Part shown: in pieces, positions 1 through 5,022 of the stretch
Position numbering within the stretch: position 1 is the stretch's first letter
Layout of the letters: the number at the start of each line of letters is the position of its first letter
Notes under the pieces: model-generated
Databases searched by the model: none
The model's input: the letters and a program-made list of their open reading frames with translations, nothing else
What the model was told of the DNA's origin: nothing
Made by a program: the position numbers and the translations under genes
Assembly (NCBI GenBank): GCA_030667765.1
Contig: DAOUVF010000247.1
Span: forward strand, 1 to 5,022
From: Bacteroides sp.
Lineage (GTDB): Bacteria; Bacteroidota; Bacteroidia; Bacteroidales; SM23-62
Direction: 5' to 3'
DNA: 5,022 nt

Positions 1-2
1 GG

Positions 3-107
3 GCAGCCCTGGTCCTCTGGAGATGTTTCGGGGATGTGAAAGAACCGGAGCTGGATCTGGGACTGCAACTCATTCCCGGACCAAGAAACGGGAAAGTGGT
101 CATGTAA
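3..107 (+). CDS. C-terminal end of an unidentified protein (5' truncated by window edge)
   Basis: An open frame enters from the left edge and ends at TAA 105-107, giving 34 residues that finish with LIPGPRNGKVVM. The frame has protein-like composition (charged, proline- and leucine-bearing, no low complexity), while frame 1 hits an early stop and frame 2 reads unnaturally rich in G/T/S. The stop lies 6 bp before the start of the aldolase fragment and in the same frame, so the two were probably co-transcribed, perhaps in a sugar catabolic operon. I do not recognise the family. The closing GKVVM resembles the ends of some medium-chain dehydrogenases, but that is too little for a call. What is seen is a coding-like C-terminus; its function is unknown. 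Confidence 0.5.
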   Translation, partial: AALVLWRCFGDVKEPELDLGLQLIPGPRNGKVVM

Positions 108-113
108 TTATTT

Positions 114-302
114 TTGCAGCATCCCCGTGATCAGATTACGGAGATCATTAAGCGGATATATACTGCAAAAATGACCACCACTTCGGGTGGCAATATCTCA
201 ATTATCGATGACAACGGTGATATTTGGATAACCCCTTCTGCCATTGACAAAGTATCATTGCAGGGGAAGGATATTGTTTGTGTAAAAAAGACGGATCTTT
301 AA
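114..302 (+). pseudogene. Class II aldolase/adducin-family N-terminal fragment (FucA/RhaD-like), truncated
   Basis: Class II aldolases cleave sugar phosphates such as L-fuculose-1-phosphate using a zinc ion. This frame encodes about 61 residues of the family N-terminus: a first helix (HPRDQITEIIKRIY), the glycine-rich TTSGGNISI phosphate-binding segment (about residues 21-30), and the strand GDIWITPSAIDKVSL (about 35-49), followed by DIVCVKKTD. Family members are usually over 200 residues, and the zinc-binding histidines (HxH) that come later are absent. The match stops at about base 295 and a stop codon follows at 300-302. The start is TTG at 114, because an in-frame TAA lies at 105-107 and no earlier ATG is available; starting at the next ATG (171) would remove the first helix. 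No Shine-Dalgarno is visible. The fragment cannot make an active enzyme. Family assignment is confident; the natural substrate is not determinable. Confidence 0.8.
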
Positions 303-468
303 CTCCGGCTGTAAGGTACTTTTTGCCGCCAAATTCATAAATCAGTTTTGCTCATTCAGCTATCGGCAGGGACTCTATCTTCTGAACGGTACGATCTCCG
401 GGTTGCTTCGTCTTGGGATCACGGTAGCTTTCCACCAGCTTACAGCTGTTAAATGCGTGTTTATCACA
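294..468 (-). pseudogene. Decayed IS transposase N-terminus (IS1634/IS4-like), remnant
   Basis: Read on the minus strand from about 468 down, one frame gives roughly 57 residues including CKLVESYRDPKTKQPGDRTV and then AKLIYEFGGKKYLTAG. The pattern 'LVESYRD...(x)RTxxxI..L' is the usual beginning of IS1634-type DDE transposases in Bacteroidota and other bacteria. The frame carries an in-frame TGA (plus-strand 352-354) and has no convincing start codon. The catalytic domain is missing: similarity ends at about 294, exactly where the aldolase fragment also ends. It overlaps the last codon and stop of the ATPase by a few bases. The junction falls inside the transposase rather than at an IS end, so a deletion after insertion is more likely than a simple insertion. 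The family call rests on motif recognition only. Confidence 0.45.
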
Positions 469-1828
469 TTTTTTTATATTCTGCAAGAAACCAATTCAGA
501 TAATCTTCCATCCTGTGCACCAGATAAAAAGGGAGGTTCAAAAGATAATATATTTTCCCGGTGCGTGTTCTGACCTCACTTACCTCTAATTTTCCGGAAT
601 AAACTCGTACCGCGTAATCATGAGTTGCCCTGTCCATATATTCATGAAGCGATCTTAATCTCCCGGTGACTCCGGATTTTACTTCAATAGGAATAATCAG
701 ATTATTAAATTGATACACATAATCAATTTCAGCATCTGAATCCTTTTGGCGTGTCCAGAAAAACTCTTTCTTTGTCATTAACCTCGAAAGGGTAATAAGT
801 TCCTGTCCAACAATATGCTCAGCGATTTTTCCTTCATAAACATCATCGATTAATCTGCTCCCAAACAACTCTTTCTTCAAACCAGTTGAGAAATTAATAA
901 GTCCGGTATCAAGCACATGTAGCCGGGGAGATTTTCTTTTATCAGGTTGCAACGGGGGGGAACTGGAAGTAACCGGGTAGATCAATTGGATCAAATGGGC
1001 TTTTTCAAGGGTTAACAATGCCTCCTTCATTTCGCGGGAACGATAATTCGAATTGCCAAATCCCTGAAATTTAATTCTTTTACCTGCTTCTATAAAAATA
1101 TTCTCAATCGTGTGCCTGAGTATGGAAGCATTAAGTGGACTTTTAGCATATTTCTCAACATCCTCTTTATATGAGGTAATAAGAGAGTCATATAGAGGGT
1201 CCAGTGCATTTATATCATTGTATTCCAAAAAGTTTTGAATAATCTCTGGCATCCCTCCCAGAAGCAGGTATTGTCTGAACAGATCCAGGAGCTTATTATG
1301 TGCATATGCGGGAAAGGGTACAATATCCAAAGTTGTTATTGCAGCCTCCTCATTTTTAGCCATTAAGAATTCTCTGAAAGAGAAGGGACGTACAGGAAGA
1401 TATTCCACACGTCCAACAGGGAAACTGATTTGCTTATCGATTAAGGATTCCAGCATTGATCCTGCTGCAATAACATACAATTCCTTTTTCTCTTCGTAAA
1501 AATACCTGAGCCACTTAACAGCAGCCTTTGAATTCTGTATTTCATCAATGAAGATTAAGGTTTGTGAAACGCTTTTCAACTTAGAACTGAAAAGAAATAT
1601 ACCATCAACCAGTTCCTCAATATTTCTGCTCTCCTCAAACAAGTCAGCGTTTTCAGAAATATCCAGATTCAAATAAATGTATTGCTCAAAACCTCTGGAA
1701 AACAGATTAACCAATGTCGTCTTACCAACTTGCCTGGCGCCCCGCAATATGAGGGGTTTTCTGTTTGTTCTGACTTTCCAGTGTTCAAGGTCTGTTATGA
1801 TTTCCCTGTTAAACATGTCTGAAATCAT
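464..1828 (-). CDS. AAA-family ATPase with DUF4143 (PD-(D/E)XK-like) C-terminal domain
   Basis: This 454-residue protein is a complete member of the AAA_14/DUF4143 family, which is common and often multicopy in Bacteroidota and archaea; its cellular role is not established. Domain 1 (about 1-155) is the ATPase. It has Walker A GARQVGKTT (30-38), Walker B LIFIDE (91-96) followed by IQ, the sensor-like IAAGSMLE (120-127), and the family signature FPVGRVEYLPVRPFSFREFL (136-155). The middle (about 180-330) is helical, with YLLLGGMPE (187-195) and a winged-helix-like stretch around 263-310. The C-terminal region has E337, the AEID motif (366-369) and IEVKSG (381-386), which fits the D...ExK core of PD-(D/E)XK nuclease folds. 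No signal peptide or membrane segment is seen, so it is probably cytoplasmic. ATG at 1828 is the longest start; ATG at 1816 (residue 5) better matches how many relatives begin (MF.R). Neither start has a clear Shine-Dalgarno. Its DNA looks AT-richer than the genes to its right, and both flanks are broken genes, suggesting it arrived by transfer. Confidence 0.9.
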   Translation of the reverse strand: MISDMFNREIITDLEHWKVRTNRKPLILRGARQVGKTTLVNLFSRGFEQYIYLNLDISENADLFEESRNIEELVDGIFLFSSKLKSVSQTLIFIDEIQNSKAAVKWLRYFYEEKKELYVIAAGSMLESLIDKQISFPVGRVEYLPVRPFSFREFLMAKNEEAAITTLDIVPFPAYAHNKLLDLFRQYLLLGGMPEIIQNFLEYNDINALDPLYDSLITSYKEDVEKYAKSPLNASILRHTIENIFIEAGKRIKFQGFGNSNYRSREMKEALLTLEKAHLIQLIYPVTSSSPPLQPDKRKSPRLHVLDTGLINFSTGLKKELFGSRLIDDVYEGKIAEHIVGQELITLSRLMTKKEFFWTRQKDSDAEIDYVYQFNNLIIPIEVKSGVTGRLRSLHEYMDRATHDYAVRVYSGKLEVSEVRTRTGKIYYLLNLPFYLVHRMEDYLNWFLAEYKKM

Positions 1829-1848
1829 TTTGTATTATGAATGTGATA

Positions 1849-1903
1849 TGTATAATTTCGGGGGCAAATATAATGCAAAATTGTATGATTTCGGGGGCAA
1901 ATA
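1849..1903. repeat. Two 22-bp direct repeats, period 33 bp, upstream of the ATPase gene
   Basis: Copies at 1849-1870 and 1882-1903 share the core ATTTCGGGGGCAAATA and differ at a single base over 22 bp (A1854 versus G1887). The 33-bp period is close to three helical turns, so both copies face the same side of the DNA. Each core is an imperfect palindrome (ATTT ... AAAT around the G-run). The nearer copy begins 20 bp before the ATPase start codon, and the farther copy ends where the sulfatase remnant begins. A paired binding site for a dimeric regulator is one reading; a remnant of a tandem duplication or of a mobile-element end is another. Confidence 0.85.
1865..1872 (-). promoter_or_regulatory. 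Possible Bacteroidota -7 box (TATATTTG) for the ATPase gene
   Basis: On the minus strand the bases read TATATTTG, a match to the Bacteroidota TAnnTTTG -7 consensus, 36 bp before the ATPase ATG at 1828. It overlaps the start-proximal copy of the direct repeat, so anything bound there could block or assist transcription. A well-spaced -33 TTG element is not evident: the nearest TTTG upstream is 25 bp away, longer than usual. The call is therefore tentative. Confidence 0.35.
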
Positions 1904-2121
1904 GGAATTATATGCAGAATAAATGGGGTGAAAAAGACTTTTTCACTTCCGATAAGGGTGGCTATCACAACATCTCAGACAACGGCTCCTGGAAACTCGT
2001 GGGCGAAAGAGGCAAAGAGCCCCAGCTATACAACCTCTACGATGATTTTGGCGAGCATTGCAATGTTGCCGCCGAGCAACCCGAAATGGTCCGGCAACTT
2101 CAGGAGGAACTCGCCAAGTAG
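1904..2121 (+). pseudogene. S1-family sulfatase C-terminal fragment
   Basis: The frame ending at TAG 2119-2121 carries FFTSDKGGYHNISDNGSWKL (residues coded about 1939-1998), then LYNLYDDFGEHCNVAAEQPE and a final helix RQLQEELAK. The order 'SWKLV ... P.LYNL.DD.GE..N.A...PE....L' is the standard C-terminal end of S1 arylsulfatases, which remove sulfate esters from glycans or other sulfated compounds and are abundant in glycan-degrading Bacteroidota. Full-length members have roughly 450-600 residues and a CxPSR formylglycine motif near the N-terminus; both are missing here, and only about 70 residues remain. The open frame continues left through the direct repeat to 1837, but those codons show no sulfatase similarity, so the break is at about 1904. 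The ATG at 1912 could start a short peptide, but this is best called a remnant. Confidence 0.8.
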
Positions 2122-2132
2122 GAAAAAGATGT

Positions 2133-2261
2133 TTACACACCCTGAATATTTATTACATTCAGAGCCACATGCTTCACAGAACGGCGCCGGGAGGTATAGG
2201 TCATGTGGACCAGTCCATCATCAGTTTGTATGATAGCCGGGTAGGAGTACTTGACCAAGAG
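2133..2261 (-). pseudogene. BNR/Asp-box sialidase-like C-terminal fragment
   Basis: On the minus strand, the frame ending at TAA (plus-strand 2133-2135) encodes KYSYPAIIQTDDGLVHMTYT and then SRRRSVKHVALNVINIQGV. The run 'YSYPA.IQT.DG..H..YT..R..IKHV' is the conserved last blade of bacterial exo-sialidase/BNR-repeat proteins, six-bladed propellers that release terminal sialic acid or act on related glycans. Only about 42 residues of a protein usually 350 or more residues long remain; the frame closes upstream at a stop (plus-strand 2268-2270) and no start is present. Its stop codon faces the sulfatase fragment's stop 11 bp away, so the two may originally have been convergent neighbours. The family call is good; which substrate the intact ancestor used cannot be told. 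Confidence 0.7.
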
Positions 2262-2341
2262 TAAAATTTATAGATCGGATCATCACACCTGAGGATCAGA
2301 CACAAAACCTTTACTTTACCGGAGGATTTGCCAGGAATACT
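2261..2341 (+). pseudogene. Possible Rieske-type oxygenase C-terminal scrap
   Basis: A plus-strand frame reads FIDRIITPEDQTQNLYF and then TGGFARN, similar in pattern to 'ITPE(D/T)E...HYFW.FARN' near the C-terminus of Rieske [2Fe-2S] oxygenase alpha subunits such as the vanillate demethylase type. The frame stays open from 2255 to a stop at 2483-2485, but after ARN no family resemblance is visible. The match is only about 25 residues, has no Rieske cysteine/histidine motif, and could be coincidence. It abuts the broken 5' end of the sialidase fragment, which fits a patchwork of gene scraps. Confidence 0.22.
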
Positions 2342-2481
2342 TTGTTTACAAGAACACTCGCCTCCCGGTTTTTCATAAGGGGATATGCACTAGGAGAGTT
2401 GGTTTCCTTCAACAAGGTGCAGATTTTTTACTACATATCATTAGTTTTGTATTTTGATAATGGTATTCCTCGTGATAAAAC
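2342..2481. other. Intergenic stretch before the mutase gene
   Basis: I see no convincing gene in these bases on either strand. The plus-strand frame that passes through from 2255 loses any family resemblance, and a minus-strand frame around 2325-2420 gives about 30 residues that I cannot place. The right end is AT-rich and holds the candidate promoter for the mutase gene. No strong stem-loop followed by a T-run was found. Confidence 0.5.
2442..2449 (+). promoter_or_regulatory. Possible Bacteroidota -7 box (TAGTTTTG) for the mutase-glycosidase operon
   Basis: TAGTTTTG matches the TAnnTTTG -7 consensus and lies 32 bp upstream of the mutase ATG at 2482, in an AT-rich stretch (2421-2460). The expected -33 TTG about 20 bp further upstream is not clear; a T-run (2424-2429) occupies that place. 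Predicted transcripts would have a short leader of about 25-30 bases. It would drive both the mutase and the downstream glycosidase. Confidence 0.4.
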
Positions 2482-4005
2482 ATGAAATCAATGAAGCTGG
2501 AAGATTGGAAAAAACTGCAAAATGGCTCTGATATCAGGGGAGTCTCACTGGAGGGAGTTTCCGGAGAGAATGTAAACCTTACAGCAGAAGTGGCTGAAAT
2601 ACTGGGTGAGTCATTTGCCGCCTGGCTTGTGGAGAAGGGATTTGAAACACCTGTGGTAGCCATTGGCACAGATTCACGTATCACGGGTCCCATGCTGAAG
2701 GAGGCATTTATGAAAGGACTCATGGGACAGGGAGTAGATGTAATGGATTGTGGTCTGGCCTCTACACCGGCCATGTTCATGGCTTGCATTGATGAAAAAA
2801 TGGAGGTGGACGGGGCTGTGATGCTAACAGCCAGCCACCTGCCTTTCAACCGGAATGGTATGAAATTTTTCACTGACAGGGGTGGATTTGACAAACAAGA
2901 TATTAATGATCTCCTCCAGATAGCAGCCGGAGGTTCCTTCCCGGGATCCAGCCCGCCTGGCGGGGTGGAAAAGGTAGACTTTATTTCAGTCTATGCCGGG
3001 ATCCTGGTAAACAAAATCCGGGAGGGTGTTAACGATCCGGAGCGGTATGAGCTGCCTCTTGTGGGACTAAAAATCATTGTGGATGCGGGGAACGGGGCAG
3101 GAGGATTCTTTGCCCATAAGGTCCTGGTACCTCTCGGAGCGGATATAGAAGGAAGCCAGTTCCTGGAACCGGACGGACATTTCCCCAACCATGTGCCGAA
3201 CCCCGAAGACAATGATGCCATGGAGTCGATCAGTACAGCAGTCAAGCGTACAGGGGCAGACCTGGGTATTATATTTGATACGGATGTTGACAGGGCCGCT
3301 GTGGTTGATGCAGGCGGGAAAGCCATCAGCCGGAATGAACTGATTGCCCTGATCTCTGCAGTGATCCTGGAGGAACATCCTGGTTCGGTAGTCGTCACAG
3401 ACTCCATCACATCCACAGGGTTGAAATGGTTTATCGAAGAGGAATTGGGCGGAGTGCATCACCGTTTTAAGAGGGGATATAAAAATGTTATCAATGAATC
3501 CAAACGATTGAATGAGGAAGGGAAAGAATCCTGGCTGGCCATAGAAACATCCGGTCATGCAGCTCTGAAAGAGAATTATTTCCTGGATGACGGAGCCTAC
3601 CTGGTGGCAAAACTCCTGATAAAAATGGCCCTGCTCAAGAATGAGAACAGGTCATTGACAAACCTGATCGATCATATGCCAGTCCTTGCAGAAAGCCGGG
3701 AATTTCGCTTATCCCTTACCTGCGGGGACTTCCAGGATTACGGAAACAATATAATAAGCGAATTGCAGGAAATGGCTGAGAAGGAAGATGGCTGGTCAGT
3801 GGAAAAACCCAATTACGAAGGGATCCGGGTCAAATGCATTGACTCGTCTGAAAATGGCTGGTTCCTGTTACGGCTCTCACTTCATGATCCCCTGATGCCC
3901 CTGAACATTGAATCGGATGTGGAGGGTGGCGTCAAAGCCATTATCTCACGATTGGGCCAATTGCTGAAGGAATTTGAATATCTTGACACGAGTTCCCTGT
4001 CATGA
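2482..4005 (+). CDS. Phosphoglucomutase/phosphomannomutase-family phosphohexomutase
   Basis: Enzymes of this alpha-D-phosphohexomutase superfamily move a phosphate between O1 and O6 of glucose or mannose phosphates in the cytoplasm through a phosphoserine. The protein has 507 residues and the four-domain layout. GSDIRG (15-20) is the N-terminal substrate loop. TASHLPFNRNG (116-126) contains the phosphorylatable Ser118. DTDVDR (266-271) is the metal-binding loop, ETSGH (355-359) the sugar-binding loop, and GWFLLRLSLHDPLMPLNIES (459-478) the phosphate-binding region. Several loops differ from the textbook forms: TASHLP instead of TASHNP, DTDVDR instead of DGDxDR, and LSLHDPLMPLN instead of the RPSGTEP type. 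From memory, these variants match a subfamily shared by Bacteroidota and plant plastid proteins, so they look like lineage features rather than decay. ATG 2482 is chosen as the first in-frame start; ATG 2491 is also possible. No Shine-Dalgarno is evident. The glycosidase gene follows after 12 bp. Glucose versus mannose preference cannot be decided from the sequence. Confidence 0.9.
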   Translation: MKSMKLEDWKKLQNGSDIRGVSLEGVSGENVNLTAEVAEILGESFAAWLVEKGFETPVVAIGTDSRITGPMLKEAFMKGLMGQGVDVMDCGLASTPAMFMACIDEKMEVDGAVMLTASHLPFNRNGMKFFTDRGGFDKQDINDLLQIAAGGSFPGSSPPGGVEKVDFISVYAGILVNKIREGVNDPERYELPLVGLKIIVDAGNGAGGFFAHKVLVPLGADIEGSQFLEPDGHFPNHVPNPEDNDAMESISTAVKRTGADLGIIFDTDVDRAAVVDAGGKAISRNELIALISAVILEEHPGSVVVTDSITSTGLKWFIEEELGGVHHRFKRGYKNVINESKRLNEEGKESWLAIETSGHAALKENYFLDDGAYLVAKLLIKMALLKNENRSLTNLIDHMPVLAESREFRLSLTCGDFQDYGNNIISELQEMAEKEDGWSVEKPNYEGIRVKCIDSSENGWFLLRLSLHDPLMPLNIESDVEGGVKAIISRLGQLLKEFEYLDTSSLS

Positions 4006-4017
4006 AATGTGAGAGAT

Positions 4018-5022
4018 ATGAAAAGACCATTTGTAATAATAGCCGGATTGCTTGCCTGCCACTGCCTGTGCTCTCAGATACTGGCCGTTGACCCGCAACT
4101 TAAGGAGTACCGGGAGGGTCTTGAAAGCATCGATTCGCTGATGCAAAATGGGATTTTCCTGGAAGATGTATCGGGACTTAAATATTTTACCGGTTATGAA
4201 AATAAGACCCTGTATGACTGGGACCAGTATTTTGGGGCCATCCTGCAGATCTATATGGGATGGCCATCTGATTACATCAGGAACGGGGTGATCATTTTTC
4301 TGCAGAACCAGCGGGAGAACGGTTTCATAGCCCGGTCTGTCCCCGGCAATCAGTGGCATGATACGGAACATGTCAAGCCCTTTCTCGCCCAGATCGCTTT
4401 ACTGGTGTACAGGGCATACGGGGAACTGGACTGGATCACAGGTGGAGAATACTTTCCGAAACTGCAGAAATACATTGATTTCTGGTTGAATGATATGGAT
4501 GAGAATAAAAATGGCCTGAGTGAATGGATGAGCGCTCCCCATACCGGGATGGACAACCAGCATGAACGGGCAGGTTTCTGGCTCGACCGGAATTGTGAGG
4601 GGGTGGACCTGAATTCATACCTTGTACGAGAAACACTGGCCTTTGCCAGGCTGGCCGAACTGGCAGGTAAACAGCAGCTTGCCAATCAATACCTTGTGAT
4701 CTCCGCTCAAAGAAAAACCCGGATCAGGGAAGAGTTGTGGGATGAAGACGATGGATTCTACTATGACCGGAAAAAGGACAAGGATCAGCCCATTGCAAAA
4801 TCCCTCTGGGTGGGTGTCCGGATGAATGAGCAGTCCGCCGGACAATGGAAGATCCCCGTCAGGTCGGTAGCCGCATTCTCTGCCATGTGGGCCGGTGTGG
4901 CCACGGAATCACAGGCAAATGCTATGGTTACACGATACCTGACCAATCCCGGGGAATTCTGGTCCCCCTACCCTGTTTCAGCCCTTTCTAAATCTGAAAT
5001 CGGGTATAGCACTACGATTCAC
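4018..5022 (+). CDS. Exported six-hairpin glycoside hydrolase, GH63/GH37-like (3' truncated by window edge)
   Basis: The frame runs 335 codons to the window edge with no stop. Residues 1-23 form an export signal: KR followed by a hydrophobic stretch. It is either a lipoprotein signal with lipobox LLAC (Cys14) or an ordinary signal cleaved after ILA (21-23). The mature part carries hallmarks of (alpha/alpha)6-barrel glycosidases of the trehalase/GH63/mannosylglycerate-hydrolase group: LYDWDQYF (65-72), GNQWHDTEHVKP (110-121), LSEWMSAPHTGMDN (167-180), EGVDLNSYL (194-202), WDEDDGFYYD (241-250) and GEFWSPYPVSAL (312-323). By analogy with the family, Asp179 in GMDN is the likely general acid; the partner Glu should lie past the window edge. 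These enzymes invert and cleave alpha-linked glucose or mannose residues. ATG 4018 is 12 bp after the mutase stop, in the same frame; GTG 4009 is an alternative. GAGAG at 4011-4015 is too close to ATG 4018 to be a good ribosome site. Substrate is unresolved: trehalose, other alpha-glucosides or mannosylglycerate are possible. Confidence 0.82.
   Translation, partial: MKRPFVIIAGLLACHCLCSQILAVDPQLKEYREGLESIDSLMQNGIFLEDVSGLKYFTGYENKTLYDWDQYFGAILQIYMGWPSDYIRNGVIIFLQNQRENGFIARSVPGNQWHDTEHVKPFLAQIALLVYRAYGELDWITGGEYFPKLQKYIDFWLNDMDENKNGLSEWMSAPHTGMDNQHERAGFWLDRNCEGVDLNSYLVRETLAFARLAELAGKQQLANQYLVISAQRKTRIREELWDEDDGFYYDRKKDKDQPIAKSLWVGVRMNEQSAGQWKIPVRSVAAFSAMWAGVATESQANAMVTRYLTNPGEFWSPYPVSALSKSEIGYSTTIH

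Noticed and set aside
954..960. Run of seven G (seven C on the ATPase coding strand) as a phase-variation tract
   Set aside because: Seven bases is short for slippage-based switching, and the frame is intact here; without population data there is nothing to support it.
1677..1904. Plus-strand 75-codon open frame opposite the ATPase start
   Set aside because: It is antisense to the conserved Walker A region and has no recognisable protein character; a shadow of the ATPase gene.
1928..2264. Plus-strand frames at 1928-2233 and 2058-2264, and minus-strand frame 1943-2140
   Set aside because: They are out of frame with the sulfatase and sialidase fragments that explain these bases; compositions are not protein-like.
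2409..2894. Minus-strand 161-codon open frame, and similar ones at 2991-3416 and 3067-3558
   Set aside because: All lie opposite the well-conserved mutase gene and show serine/proline-rich, antisense-like composition; shadows.
4003..4020. Stop-codon readthrough fusing the mutase to the glycosidase (same frame, 12 bp apart)
   Set aside because: The second gene starts with its own signal peptide, which would be useless inside a fusion; sharing a frame is a one-in-three chance.
4000..4845. Minus-strand open frames (4000-4371, 4350-4685, 4436-4636, 4615-4845)
   Set aside because: They are antisense to the glycosidase gene, whose plus-strand frame has clear family motifs throughout.

Overview
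The window looks like chromosomal DNA of an uncultured member of the Bacteroidota. The evidence is indirect. The gene families are typical of glycan-degrading Bacteroidetes (S1 sulfatase, BNR sialidase, class II aldolase, AAA/DUF4143 ATPase, secreted (alpha/alpha)6-barrel glycosidase). Start codons lack good Shine-Dalgarno sequences, and TAnnTTTG-type -7 boxes lie upstream of two genes. No rRNA, tRNA or CRISPR array was seen.

The left half (about 1-2480) is a patchwork of gene ends. It opens with the last 34 codons of an unidentified protein (to 107). The first ~60 codons of a class II (FucA-like) aldolase follow (114 to ~295) and stop abruptly. Where the aldolase breaks off, a minus-strand stretch (~294-468) reads as a decayed IS transposase N-terminus. 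Next is one intact minus-strand gene (464-1828), an AAA ATPase with a C-terminal DUF4143/PD-(D/E)XK-like domain. A near-perfect 22-bp direct repeat (1849-1870 and 1882-1903, period 33) sits just upstream of its start and overlaps a possible promoter. Beyond it lie the C-terminal end of an S1 sulfatase (~1904-2121, plus) and the C-terminal end of a BNR/Asp-box sialidase (2133-~2261, minus), facing each other 11 bp apart. A possible scrap of a Rieske-type oxygenase (plus, from ~2261) comes last. None of these flanking fragments is a complete gene, so the area looks like a rearrangement or insertion hotspot.

The right half (2482-5022) is well-kept, plus-strand and probably an operon. It holds a complete phosphoglucomutase/phosphomannomutase-family enzyme of the plant/Bacteroidetes-like variant (507 aa). 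Twelve bases later begins an exported glycoside hydrolase of the GH63/GH37-like six-hairpin fold, which runs off the right edge after 335 codons. A plausible joint role, which is inference only, is that the exported hydrolase frees glucose or mannose from a saccharide and the mutase interconverts the resulting hexose phosphates after uptake and phosphorylation.

The observations most worth following up are the paired repeat in front of the ATPase, the dense run of truncated genes around it, and the non-canonical active-site loops of the mutase next to the glycosidase.
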